A stretch of 64,000 nt of DNA. Origin: Microbacterium album. GTDB taxonomy: Bacteria > Actinomycetota > Actinomycetes > Actinomycetales > Microbacteriaceae. The notes beneath the pieces were generated by a model. It worked only from the letters and a program-made list of their open reading frames with translations, searched no databases and was not told where the DNA came from. Shown here piece by piece: positions 19,469 through 27,657 of the stretch. The stretch is from contig NZ_BMJY01000004.1 in NCBI RefSeq assembly GCF_014643695.1, forward strand, positions 1 to 64,000. The letters run 5' to 3'. Positions within the stretch are counted from its first letter, which is position 1; every line of letters starts with the position of its first letter. Made by a program: the position numbers and the translations under genes.

Positions 19469-19495
19469 TTGGCACTCGCGCAACGCGAGTGCCAA
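19469..19495. promoter_or_regulatory. CIRCE operator 2 (HrcA site)
   Basis: TTGGCACTC-N9-GAGTGCCAA, a perfect 9+9 palindrome with one base changed symmetrically from the consensus. It lies 46 bases beyond operator 1, and 66 bases upstream of the divergent methyltransferase gene. Confidence 0.85.
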
Positions 19496-19548
19496 CAGAT
19501 TCATCTGCCCGTCACGCCGCGGGCACGGCCGGTCGCGCGCGGGCCGAA

Positions 19549-19554
19549 TACGCT
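19549..19554 (+). promoter_or_regulatory. Putative -10 box of a leaderless promoter for the THUMP-like methyltransferase gene
   Basis: TACGCT ends six bases before ATG 19561; the spacer is all G and could alternatively act as a ribosome site. Confidence 0.4.
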
Positions 19555-19560
19555 GGGGGG

Positions 19561-20790
19561 ATGGATCCGGCCGAGCTCGACGCCCTGCTCACCCGGGAGG
19601 GGCTCGCGCTGCTGGACGGGCTCGATCCCGTCGAGACTGCGGCCGACGTCGCGCGCGCGGTGTCGCGCCTGCGCGACGCCGGGTACTCCCCCGACCTGGT
19701 GTCCGCCGTGGTCGGTCAGGCGCGCTTGCGGGTGCGGGCGGTCGCGAAGTTCGGGCCGTTCGCCGGACGCATGCTCTTCACGCGCGCCGGGCTGGAGCAG
19801 GCGACGCGCATCACGGTGTCGGCGCACCATGCCCGCCGCATGCGGCACAGCGGCATCCGACGCGTCGCCGACCTCGGCTGCGGCATCGGCGGGGACTCCC
19901 TCGCGTTCGCGTCCCTGGGCCTCGATGTGCTCGCGGTCGACGCGGATCCGGTCACCGCTGCGCTGGCCGCCTACAACCTGGCGCCGTTCCGTCAGGACAC
20001 GGCGGGCGGCGCGGGCGTCGAGGTGCGCGCGGCGCGCGCCGAGGAGGTCGATCTCGCGGGCGTCGACGCGGTCTGGCTGGATCCGGCGCGTCGCACCGCG
20101 GGGCACCGCGAGACCTCGCGGGTGGCCGCCGCGGAGTACTCCCCCGCGCTCGACTGGGTGTTCGACGTCGCGGGGCGCATGCCCGCGGGCGTCAAGCTCG
20201 GGCCGGGGCACGATCGCACGGCGCTGCCGCACGGGACGGACGAACACCCGGTCGAGACACAGTGGGTCAGCGTGGACGGATCCACGGTCGAGCTGGTCGT
20301 CTGGACGGGCATTCTCGCGCGTGCAGGGGTGGGCCGCTCCGCGCTCGTGCTGCGCGGAGAGGAGGCGCACGAGCTGACCGCGCCGGCCGACGCCGAGGAC
20401 GAGCCCGTGCGTCCGCTGGGCGCGTTCGTCCACGAGCCGGAGGGGTCGGTCATCCGTGCCCGGCTCGTCGGTGACGTCGCCCGCTCGCTGCAGGCGGGTC
20501 CCCTCGCGCCCGGCATCGCCTATCTCTCGGGCGACGCCCCGGCCACGAGCCCGTTCGTGTCGTCGTTCCGCGTGCGGGAGGTCCTGCCGGCCGACACCAA
20601 ACCGCTCGCGAAGGCGCTGCGCGCCCGCGGCATCGGCTCCCTCGAGATCAAGAAGCGCGGCGTCGACGTCGACCCGGCCGCCCTGCGCACCCGCCTCGGG
20701 CTGAAGGGCGACGACGCGGCGACGCTCCTGCTCACCCGCGTCGCCGGGAAGCGCCTCGCGATCCTCGCCGACCGCATCCCGCGCCCCTGA
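19561..20790 (+). CDS. THUMP-like domain class I SAM-dependent methyltransferase
   Basis: A 409-residue protein with the AdoMet motif VADLGCGIGGDSLAFASLGLDVLAVDADP in its first half, the acidic/substrate motif VWLDPARRT further on, and a C-terminal THUMP-like domain (VREVLPADTKPLAKALRARGIGSLEIKKRGVDVDPAALRTRL). Such proteins are predicted RNA methyltransferases; no member's target is clear. It is transcribed divergently from groES with the second CIRCE site in the shared region, so heat-shock control is possible but untested. It is convergent with the small membrane protein gene downstream. Confidence 0.85.
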   Translation: MDPAELDALLTREGLALLDGLDPVETAADVARAVSRLRDAGYSPDLVSAVVGQARLRVRAVAKFGPFAGRMLFTRAGLEQATRITVSAHHARRMRHSGIRRVADLGCGIGGDSLAFASLGLDVLAVDADPVTAALAAYNLAPFRQDTAGGAGVEVRAARAEEVDLAGVDAVWLDPARRTAGHRETSRVAAAEYSPALDWVFDVAGRMPAGVKLGPGHDRTALPHGTDEHPVETQWVSVDGSTVELVVWTGILARAGVGRSALVLRGEEAHELTAPADAEDEPVRPLGAFVHEPEGSVIRARLVGDVARSLQAGPLAPGIAYLSGDAPATSPFVSSFRVREVLPADTKPLAKALRARGIGSLEIKKRGVDVDPAALRTRLGLKGDDAATLLLTRVAGKRLAILADRIPRP

Positions 20791-20802
20791 CCCCCGCCCC
20801 CG

Positions 20803-20869
20803 CGACAATCCGTCCCCGCGCCGAGCATGCGTCGACCACACGCATTGTCGGCGCGAGAACGGATTGTCG
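20803..20869. repeat. Long imperfect inverted repeat between convergent genes
   Basis: Arms of 30 bases (20803-20832 and 20840-20869) match at about 26 positions around a 7-base loop. Both arms contain CGACAATCCGT and GCGCCG elements. It could act as a terminator for both neighbours, but it has no T-tract and looks like a mobile or dispersed repeat. Confidence 0.6.
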
Positions 20870-20906
20870 GCGCAGGGATGGATGCTCGCGCGTGGGCCGG
20901 GGGACG

Positions 20907-21365
20907 TCAGAGGACGCCGGGGGTCTCGCTCACGGCCTGCGTCGCCCACCAGATCCAGAAGAGGCTGCAGCCGACGGCGCCGAGGCTGAGCCCGAGCGCC
21001 CACCAGGCCAGCTCGCGCTTGACGCCGCGACGGGTCAGCGCGACAATCGCGAGCACGACGCCCGCGACGGCGAGCGGCAGCGCCCAGCCGACGAACCACG
21101 ACAGCGACAGCGCGAACATCGACACGACGAGCGCCCAGGCACCGAGAGGGCGCGGGCGCGGGGGCGGCGCGCTGCCGCGGGCGACGGATCCGGTGATGGG
21201 CGCGGGCGCCTCGCCGGGATCCGAACGCGCGTCCGGTGACGCCGCGTCGGGTGCCGGCTCCTCCGCCTCGCCGCGACGGGCCGAGGCGGTCGGGAGGGCG
21301 ACCCGTCCGGCGAGCCCGGCGGGGCCGCCGAGCCCGCGCGGCTGCAGCACGGCCGGATCGGTCAT
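20907..21365 (-). CDS. Small membrane protein of unknown function
   Basis: A 152-residue protein with a Pro/Ala-rich soluble N-terminal part (1-75) and three hydrophobic segments ([61 protein letters not shown]). The layout resembles DUF4190-type proteins. The ATG at 21365 overlaps the tsaD stop by four bases, so it is the tail of the tsaB-rimI-tsaD operon. No function can be assigned. Confidence 0.7.
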   Translation of the reverse strand: MTDPAVLQPRGLGGPAGLAGRVALPTASARRGEAEEPAPDAASPDARSDPGEAPAPITGSVARGSAPPPRPRPLGAWALVVSMFALSLSWFVGWALPLAVAGVVLAIVALTRRGVKRELAWWALGLSLGAVGCSLFWIWWATQAVSETPGVL

Positions 21366-22513
21366 CGCGCCTCCACCACCGCGCGGGGGGCGACCTGGAT
21401 CTGGGTGACCGGCAGCGTCGAGTCGGCCCCGAACTCGAGCGTCGACGGGGCCCGGCCCTCCGCGATGAGCTCGGCGGCGAGCGCCGCGATCATCGCGCCG
21501 TTGTCCGTGCACAGGCGAAGCGGCGGGATGCGCACCGTCACCCCGGCCGCCTCCGCGCGCGCGAGCGCGACCTCCCGCAGCCGGCGGTTGGCGATCACAC
21601 CGCCGCCGAGCAGCAGCCGCGGCACCCCGTGCTGGGCGCACGCGTCCAGCGCCTTCGTCACGAGCACGTCCACGACCGCCTCGCGGAAGCCCGCAGCGAC
21701 ATCCGCGACCGGCACGGCCGCGCCCGCGGCCTCCTGCTGCTCGACCCAGCGGGCCACGGCGGTCTTGAGCCCCGAGAACGAGAAGTCGTAGCGGTGCTTG
21801 GCCATGTCGCTCGCGCGCGACAGTCCGCGCGGGAAGCGGATCGCCTCGGGATCGCCTTCGGCGGCGGCGCGGTCGATCTCCGGCCCTCCCGGGTAGGGCA
21901 GGCCCAGGAGACGGGCGACCTTGTCGAAGGCCTCGCCCGCCGCGTCGTCGATCGTCTCGCCCAGCAGCTCGACATCGCGGGTCAGGTCTCGCACCAGCAG
22001 CAGCGAGGTGTGCCCGCCCGAGACCAGCAGCGCGACCGTGGGGTACTCCAGGGGCGGGGCGTCCGCGTCGAGCACGTCCGCCGCGATGTGACCGACGAGG
22101 TGGTTGACGGCGTAGAGCGGCGTGCCCAGCGACACCGCGAGCGCCTTGGCCGCCCCGACGCCCACCATCAGCGCCCCCGCCAGGCCCGGGCCGCTGGTCA
22201 CCGCGACCGCGTCGACGTCCGACAGCCGGATGCCCGCCTCGGCGACCGCGTGCTCGATCGCCGGCTGCAGCGCCTCGAGATGAGCGCGAGCGGCGACCTC
22301 GGGCACCACGCCGCCGAAGCGGGCGTGCTCGTCCATGCTGCTGGCGATCGTGTTGCTCAGCAGCGTGTGCCGCCCGCGCGGCCCCGAGGCTCCCGGTACG
22401 CGGCCGCGGACGATCCCGATGCCCGTCTCGTCGCAGCTCGTCTCGATGCCGAGCACGAGCGGCCCGGATGACGACTCGCTCACGTCCCCCCTGTCGATCC
22501 CCGGTTGCGTCAT
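21362..22513 (-). CDS. tsaD: tRNA N6-adenosine threonylcarbamoyltransferase TsaD
   Basis: Transfers threonylcarbamoyl from TC-AMP to A37 of ANN-decoding tRNAs (t6A). The 383-residue protein has the ASKHA-fold starts [11 protein letters not shown] and [20 protein letters not shown], the metal-binding HLVGH, and [11 protein letters not shown] near the C-terminus. TsaB, encoded two genes upstream, is its dimer partner and TsaE, slightly further upstream, the ATPase. The ATG at 22513 overlaps the rimI stop by four bases; a second ATG six bases further up is possible. About 20 residues before the domain are non-conserved. Confidence 0.96.
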   Translation of the reverse strand: MTQPGIDRGDVSESSSGPLVLGIETSCDETGIGIVRGRVPGASGPRGRHTLLSNTIASSMDEHARFGGVVPEVAARAHLEALQPAIEHAVAEAGIRLSDVDAVAVTSGPGLAGALMVGVGAAKALAVSLGTPLYAVNHLVGHIAADVLDADAPPLEYPTVALLVSGGHTSLLLVRDLTRDVELLGETIDDAAGEAFDKVARLLGLPYPGGPEIDRAAAEGDPEAIRFPRGLSRASDMAKHRYDFSFSGLKTAVARWVEQQEAAGAAVPVADVAAGFREAVVDVLVTKALDACAQHGVPRLLLGGGVIANRRLREVALARAEAAGVTVRIPPLRLCTDNGAMIAALAAELIAEGRAPSTLEFGADSTLPVTQIQVAPRAVVEAR

Positions 22514-23004
22514 GTGCATGCTCCCGCCTCGGCGGGGTCCGGCGTGCGGGCCGCTGCCCACGCCTCCAGGTCGAGCCGCATCACGACGGCATCGACGTCG
22601 TCGGGCTGGTAGTAGCGCGGGCGCCGTGCGAGCTCCGCGAAGCCCTCCGACGCATACAGCCCCTGCGCGACCGGGTTGTCGGCCCGCACCTCGAGGAAGA
22701 CCTCGCGCACGCGGCGGGAGAGCGCCTCCTCGAGCAGAGCGTGCAGCAGCGCCCTGCCCCGCCCGCGGCCGCGCGCCGACTCGGCGATCGCGATCGTCTG
22801 GACGTCCGCGTCCCGCGAGCCCGGCAGCACGCGAAGCCCCGCGTAGCCGACGATCCGGCCCGCGAGCTCGTCGACCACGTAGCGGCCGTGGGGGCTGTTC
22901 AGCTCGTCCCGCATCATGGCCTCGGACCACGCGTCGGTGGGGAACGACGCCCGCTCGAGGGCCATGATGGCCGCGAGGTCGCTCGGATCGGCGGGGCGGA
23001 TCAT
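22510..23004 (-). CDS. rimI: Ribosomal protein S18-alanine N-acetyltransferase RimI
   Basis: A 164-residue GNAT acetyltransferase with the acetyl-CoA motif [25 protein letters not shown] (Q/RxxGxG/A) and the RimI-like [16 protein letters not shown] near the end. It normally acetylates the N-terminus of S18; in many bacteria the gene lies between tsaB and tsaD, as here. It overlaps both neighbours by four bases. Some actinobacterial RimI have wider N-terminal acetyltransferase activity, so the substrate is inferred. Confidence 0.93.
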   Translation of the reverse strand: MIRPADPSDLAAIMALERASFPTDAWSEAMMRDELNSPHGRYVVDELAGRIVGYAGLRVLPGSRDADVQTIAIAESARGRGRGRALLHALLEEALSRRVREVFLEVRADNPVAQGLYASEGFAELARRPRYYQPDDVDAVVMRLDLEAWAAARTPDPAEAGACT

Positions 23005-23645
23005 GCGCTCACCCGCTTCGGTCCGGCCGACAGCGTCACGTCGGGCGAGCGCAGGTACAGCGGCTCCGTGTCCGGCAGCTCGACGCGCGAGGCGAGGGCG
23101 AGCGCGGCCACCCGGCCGACGTCCGCCGCCGAGACGGCGCCGACCTCGACGATCTCCGCGGCACGATCCGCGAGGAGCGGATCGGCGGCGAGGTCGGTCG
23201 CGCGGGGACGCAGCTCCGGGCCGGCGACGCGGCGGGGCAGGCCGTGCTCGTCGGTGCCCGCGTAGACCGAGACCGCGTTCTCCCGCCGGCGCGCGTCGGT
23301 CACGATCGCGAACGGCCGGGCGTCGCCGTGCTCGCGGATGTGGCGCAGGGCCGCCGCCGTGTGGCTGGCGACGGGGACGACGGGGATGCCGCGTCCGAGC
23401 GCGAACGCGCGCGCCGCGGCGATGCCGATGCGCAGTCCCGTGAACGGGCCCGGCCCCATGCCCGCCGCGACGTGGGTGATGCCGTCGCTCGGGATGCCGG
23501 CCTCGGCGAGCGCACGCTCGAGCAGCTCTCCGATGATCTCGGCGTGGCCCAGCGCATCCGCGCTCTCGGCGAGCGAGCGCACGTCACCGGACGGCTCGAC
23601 CACGGCCACGGTCGAGCCGATCGACGTGTCGATCGCGAGAATCAC
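23001..23645 (-). CDS. tsaB: tRNA threonylcarbamoyladenosine biosynthesis protein TsaB
   Basis: Scaffold partner of TsaD in t6A synthesis, 214 residues. It has the family opening [16 protein letters not shown] and the [31 protein letters not shown] motif. The GTG at 23645 is preceded by a TACGCT box at six bases with an overlapping GGAGAG. It is the first gene of the tsaB-rimI-tsaD-small membrane protein set; the 86-base gap to tsaE and the box suggest a separate promoter. Confidence 0.95.
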   Translation of the reverse strand: MILAIDTSIGSTVAVVEPSGDVRSLAESADALGHAEIIGELLERALAEAGIPSDGITHVAAGMGPGPFTGLRIGIAAARAFALGRGIPVVPVASHTAAALRHIREHGDARPFAIVTDARRRENAVSVYAGTDEHGLPRRVAGPELRPRATDLAADPLLADRAAEIVEVGAVSAADVGRVAALALASRVELPDTEPLYLRSPDVTLSAGPKRVSA

Positions 23646-23651
23646 CTCTCC

Positions 23652-23657
23652 AGCGTA
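23652..23657 (-). promoter_or_regulatory. Putative -10 box of a leaderless promoter for tsaB
   Basis: TACGCT on the minus strand ends six bases before the GTG at 23645. Confidence 0.45.
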
Positions 23658-23731
23658 TCCGCGCACCCTGACGGGAAGCCGCGCCCGCGGCGGCCCGCCC
23701 CGATTCCGTCTCCCCCGCTCCGCGGGCCGGG

Positions 23732-24211
23732 TCAGGGGAGGGGGGTGATCGTGACGACGCGGGGGGCGTCGGCGTCGAGGTGCTCCGCCTCGTCGGGGGT
23801 CTCGACGGCGCCCACGGGGCGGGAGATCTCGATGTCCCACCAGTGGCCGCGCAGGCCCTCGACCTTGCCGCGGCCCCACTCGACGATCGTGACGGAGCGG
23901 TCCACGTCGACGTCCAGGTCGTCGAGCTCCATGGCGGACTCGAGACGGTAGGCGTCGGCGTGGACGAGAGGCGCACCGCCGCGGAGCGACGGGTGCGTGC
24001 GCGCGATCACGAACGTCGGGCTCTGCACCGGGCCGCGCACGCCGAGCCCGGTCGCGATGCCGCGGGTGAGCGTCGTCTTGCCCGCGCCGAGCGGACCGGT
24101 CAGCACGATCAGGTCGCCCGCGACGAGCCCCGCGCCGATCCGCTCGCCCAGCCGCTCCATGTCGGCGGCCGTGGCGATCTCGTGCCGCCCGAGCAGGTCG
24201 TCCGGGATCAT
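23732..24211 (-). CDS. tsaE: tRNA threonylcarbamoyladenosine biosynthesis ATPase TsaE
   Basis: The ATPase that drives the TsaBD cycle, 159 residues. Walker A is TGPLGAGKTTLTRG, followed by VQSPTFVI, HADAYRLES and the Walker B-like VTIVEWG, all hallmarks of TsaE (YjeE). The ATG at 24211 overlaps the alr stop by four bases; upstream in-frame starts lie deep inside alr and are unlikely. A short C-terminal tail beyond the family core is rich in Asp/Glu. Confidence 0.94.
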   Translation of the reverse strand: MIPDDLLGRHEIATAADMERLGERIGAGLVAGDLIVLTGPLGAGKTTLTRGIATGLGVRGPVQSPTFVIARTHPSLRGGAPLVHADAYRLESAMELDDLDVDVDRSVTIVEWGRGKVEGLRGHWWDIEISRPVGAVETPDEAEHLDADAPRVVTITPLP

Positions 24212-25323
24212 CCGTCCTCCGCGGAGCGCACCGGTACGCGCGGGACGCGCGGTCCGATGCGCGTGACGATCTCGTAGTTGATCGTGCCGGCGGCCTCGGC
24301 CCACTCGGTGGCGGACGGGGCGCCCGCGGCCGGATCCCCGAAGAGCACGACCTCGTCGCCCACCGACACGGGGTGGTCGCCCACGTCGACGACGAACTGA
24401 TCCATGGCGACGCGTCCGGCGAGGCGGAAGCGCTCCCCCGCGATCGACACCGGGCCGGCCGCGGACGCCTGCCGCGGCACACCGTCGGCGTAGCCGAGGG
24501 GCACGAGCGCGAGCGTCGAGTCGTCCTCCGTCCGGTGCACGTAGCCGTACGACACGCCGTGCCCTCCCGGCACGCGGCGCACGGCGGCGACGCGGGCGCG
24601 CAGCGTCATCGCCGGGCGCAGCCCGAGCGCGGCCGAGTCTCGGTCGTCGAAGGGCGAGAGCCCGTAGAGCCCGATCCCGATCCTCACGGCGTCGAAACGC
24701 GCCTCGGGCAGGTCGATGGCGGCGGCCGTCGCCGCGAGGTGGCGCACCCGGGGCTGCAGACCTGCGGCCTGGGCGGCGGCGACGCCGACCTCGAAGCGTC
24801 GCACCTGCACGCGGTCGTCCTCCGCGGAGGTGTTCGACAGGTGGCTGAAGACGCCCTCGACCCGCAGGGCGCCGTCCGCCTCGAGGCGCGCGGCCTCGGC
24901 GAAGACGGCAGACCAGTCCTGCGGCGCGATGCCGTTGCGTGCGAGGCCCGTCTCAAGCTTGAGGTGCACGCGCGCGACCCCGCCCGCGGCCGCTGCCGCG
25001 AACAGCTGGTCGAGGCTGGAGATCCCGATCTCGATGCCCTGCGCCACGGCCTGCGCGAACGTCTCGTCCGGAGCGTGCAGCCACGCCAGCAGCGGAGCGT
25101 CGATGCCGCCGGCCCGCAGCGCGACCGCTTCGGCGAGGTCTGCCACGGCGAGGCGCGTGGCTCCCCCGGCGAGCGCGGCGCCCGCCGCCGCGAGCGCCCC
25201 GTGCCCGTATCCGTCGGCCTTGACGACCGCGATCAACTCGCGTGTGCCGGCGAGGCGATGCAGCGCGCGGGCGTTGTGCTCGATCGCGGTCAGGTCGATC
25301 AGCGCTTCGCGCATCGCGGTCAC
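24208..25323 (-). CDS. alr: Alanine racemase
   Basis: Interconverts L- and D-alanine for peptidoglycan, PLP dependent. The 371-residue protein has the PLP lysine in AVVKADGYGHG, the second catalytic Tyr region HGVSYGYVHRTEDDSTLALVPLGYADGVPR, and a beta-domain ending NYEIVTRIGPRVPR. Two starts are possible: GTG 25323 overlaps the acpS stop as GTGA and has GGAGGAG at about six bases, so it is preferred over ATG 25314. It sits between acpS and tsaE in the chain begun by glmS. Confidence 0.96.
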   Translation of the reverse strand: MTAMREALIDLTAIEHNARALHRLAGTRELIAVVKADGYGHGALAAAGAALAGGATRLAVADLAEAVALRAGGIDAPLLAWLHAPDETFAQAVAQGIEIGISSLDQLFAAAAAGGVARVHLKLETGLARNGIAPQDWSAVFAEAARLEADGALRVEGVFSHLSNTSAEDDRVQVRRFEVGVAAAQAAGLQPRVRHLAATAAAIDLPEARFDAVRIGIGLYGLSPFDDRDSAALGLRPAMTLRARVAAVRRVPGGHGVSYGYVHRTEDDSTLALVPLGYADGVPRQASAAGPVSIAGERFRLAGRVAMDQFVVDVGDHPVSVGDEVVLFGDPAAGAPSATEWAEAAGTINYEIVTRIGPRVPRVPVRSAEDG

Positions 25324-25790
25324 CTCGGCTCCTCCGGGTCTTCCGGCTCGGGGACGTCGAGGAGCTCGTCCGGGTCGCCGCTCCCCTGCCCAACCAGCAG
25401 GGGGCCGTCGATGCGTCCGGCGCCGTCCACGGGCACGGCTCCCTCCGCGATGACGTAGGCGAGCGCGAAGCCCGCGTCGTGCGACAGCGACAGGTGCAGC
25501 GCCGTGATGCCGCGCGCGGCGATCACCTGAGCCGTGGAGCCCGAGACGGCGAACTGCGGCGCACGGCGCTCGCCCTCGCGCGCGACCTCGATCTCCGACC
25601 AGCGCACGCCGTCGGATCCGCCGAGCGCCTTGATCAGCGCCTCCTTGGCGGCGTACCGCGCGGCCAGGGAGCGCAGCGGCAGGTCGCGCTCGGCCGGCGT
25701 GAACAGGCGCTCCCGCAGCCGCGGCGTGCGCGCCATGCTGCGCTCGAACCGCTCGATGTCGACCAGGTCGACGCCGATCCCGACGATCAT
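25320..25790 (-). CDS. acpS: Holo-[acyl-carrier-protein] synthase with C-terminal extension
   Basis: Moves 4'-phosphopantetheine from CoA to apo-ACP. The 156-residue protein has the metal/CoA motifs MIVGIGVDLVDIERF and RYAAKEALIKALGG, and ITALHLSLSHDAGFALAYVIAE. The family is normally about 115-125 residues; the last ~37 residues (from about 120) are an acidic Pro-rich tail (PDELLDVPEPEDPEEPR) without known function. The ATG directly abuts the glmS stop and its stop overlaps alr. Confidence 0.93.
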   Translation of the reverse strand: MIVGIGVDLVDIERFERSMARTPRLRERLFTPAERDLPLRSLAARYAAKEALIKALGGSDGVRWSEIEVAREGERRAPQFAVSGSTAQVIAARGITALHLSLSHDAGFALAYVIAEGAVPVDGAGRIDGPLLVGQGSGDPDELLDVPEPEDPEEPR

Positions 25791-27644
25791 CTACTCGACG
25801 GTGACGGACTTGGCGAGGTTGCGCGGCTGGTCGACGTCCAACCCCTTGGCGTTGGCGAGGCCCATGGCGAAGATGTGCAGCGGCACGACCGCGAGGATCG
25901 GCGCGAAAAGCGGCGCCGCGAGGGGGACGCGCAGCACCTCGTCGGCGTGCGGCAGCACGGCGGCGTCGCCGGTCTCGGCGATCGCGATCACGCGCGCCCC
26001 CCGCGCGCGGATCTCCTGGATGTTCGACACGACCTTCGAGTGCAGGACCGGCGAATCGCTGGGCGACGGCACGATGACGAACACGGGCTGCCCCGGCTCG
26101 ATGAGCGCGATGGGTCCGTGCTTGAGCTCGCCCGCCGCGAAGCCCTCGGCGTGGATGTACGACAGCTCCTTGAGCTTGAGCGCGCCCTCGAGCGCGATGG
26201 GGTAGCCCACGTGACGGCCGAGGAAGAGCACGGAGCGCGTATCGGCCATCCAGTGCGCGAACTGCTCGATGCGCTCCTGCTCGTTGTCGAGGACCCACTG
26301 GATCTTGGCCGGCAGCGCCGAGAGCTCGGCGATCTGCTCCGCCTGGGTCTCCGGCGACAGCGTGCCACGGATGCGCGCGACGTGCAGCGCGAACAGGTAC
26401 AGCGCGGTGATCTGCGCAACGAACGCCTTGGTCGACGCGACGGCGACCTCCGGGCCCGCGTGGGTGTACACGATCGCGTCGGACTCGCGGGGAATGGTCG
26501 CCCCCTGCGTGTTACAGATCGACAGCGTCTTGGCCCCGAGGCGCGCGGCCTCCTTGACCGCCATGAGCGTGTCCATCGTCTCGCCGGACTGGCTGATGGA
26601 GATGACGAGGGTGTCCGGGCCGACGATCGGATCGCGGTAGCGGAACTCGTGCGCCAGCTCGACCTCGACGGGGATGCGCGTCCACTGCTCAATCGCGTAC
26701 TTGCCGACCAGCCCCGCGTACGCGGCGGTGCCCGCGGCGACGATCACGATGCGCGAGACGCCGGCGAACAGCTCGTCCATCCCGTCCAGCTCGGGGATGA
26801 CGATCTGACCGTCTTGCACGCGGCCCCGCATGGTGTTCGCGACGGCCTCGGGCTCCTCCGCGACCTCCTTGGCCATAAAGCTCGACCAGCCGCCCTTCTC
26901 CGCCGCGGACGCATCCCACATCACCTCGAAGGGCGAGGACTCGACCTCCGCGCCGTCGAAGTCGGTCACGGTGACGCCGTCGGGGGTGATCGCGACGATC
27001 TGGTCCTGGCCGATCGCGACCGCCCGGCGCGTGTGCTCGACGAACGCGGCGACGTCGGAGCCCAGGAAGTTCTCGCCGTCGCCGAGGCCGATCACCAGCG
27101 GCGAGTTGCGGCGCGCGCCGACGACGAGGCCCGGGTGGTCCTGGTGCATCGCGAGCAGCGTGAACGCGCCCTCGAGGCGGCGGGCCACGGCGCGGAAGGC
27201 CGCCACCAGGTCGGAGCCGTGCGCGCGGTACTCGCGCCCGAGCAGCACGGCGGCCACCTCGGTGTCCGTCTCGCTGCGGAAGGCGTGGCCCTCGGCGATG
27301 AGTTCCGCCTTGAGCTCGGCGAAGTTCTCGATGATGCCGTTGTGGATGACCGCGAGGCGGTCGTCGTCGGCGAGGTGGGGGTGCGCGTTGACGTCGGTGG
27401 GCCCGCCGTGGGTCGCCCATCGCGTGTGTCCGATGCCGGTCGTGCCCGCGGCGATCGGGTGGGACAGCAGCTCGTCGCGGAGGCGGGCGAGCTTGCCGGC
27501 CTTCTTCGCACTGTGGAGCGAGCCGTCCCCGTCGATCAGGGCGATGCCCGCCGAGTCGTAGCCCCGGTACTCGAGCCGCGCGAGGCCGGCGAGCAGGATG
27601 TCCTGGCTGTCGCGAGGGCCGACGTATCCGACGATTCCACACAT
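25791..27644 (-). CDS. glmS: Glutamine--fructose-6-phosphate aminotransferase (isomerising)
   Basis: Makes glucosamine-6-phosphate, the first step to UDP-GlcNAc. The 617-residue protein starts with the nucleophile Cys in MCGIVGYVGPRDSQ, has the class II amidotransferase domain (RWATHGGPTDVNAHPH), two SIS domains (SQSGETMDTLMAVKEA; ELSYIHAEGFAAGELKHGP) and the C-terminal DQPRNLAKSVTVE. It is the first gene of glmS-acpS-alr-tsaE, tying amino sugar and D-Ala supply together. A TAGGAT box seven bases before the ATG suggests a leaderless mRNA. No ribozyme is seen upstream. Confidence 0.97.
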   Translation of the reverse strand: MCGIVGYVGPRDSQDILLAGLARLEYRGYDSAGIALIDGDGSLHSAKKAGKLARLRDELLSHPIAAGTTGIGHTRWATHGGPTDVNAHPHLADDDRLAVIHNGIIENFAELKAELIAEGHAFRSETDTEVAAVLLGREYRAHGSDLVAAFRAVARRLEGAFTLLAMHQDHPGLVVGARRNSPLVIGLGDGENFLGSDVAAFVEHTRRAVAIGQDQIVAITPDGVTVTDFDGAEVESSPFEVMWDASAAEKGGWSSFMAKEVAEEPEAVANTMRGRVQDGQIVIPELDGMDELFAGVSRIVIVAAGTAAYAGLVGKYAIEQWTRIPVEVELAHEFRYRDPIVGPDTLVISISQSGETMDTLMAVKEAARLGAKTLSICNTQGATIPRESDAIVYTHAGPEVAVASTKAFVAQITALYLFALHVARIRGTLSPETQAEQIAELSALPAKIQWVLDNEQERIEQFAHWMADTRSVLFLGRHVGYPIALEGALKLKELSYIHAEGFAAGELKHGPIALIEPGQPVFVIVPSPSDSPVLHSKVVSNIQEIRARGARVIAIAETGDAAVLPHADEVLRVPLAAPLFAPILAVVPLHIFAMGLANAKGLDVDQPRNLAKSVTVE

Positions 27645-27651
27645 GCGGGTA

Positions 27652-27657
27652 ATCCTA
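27652..27657 (-). promoter_or_regulatory. Putative -10 box of a leaderless promoter for glmS
   Basis: TAGGAT on the minus strand ends seven bases before the ATG at 27644; it overlaps the stop codon of the preceding MFS gene. Confidence 0.45.
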
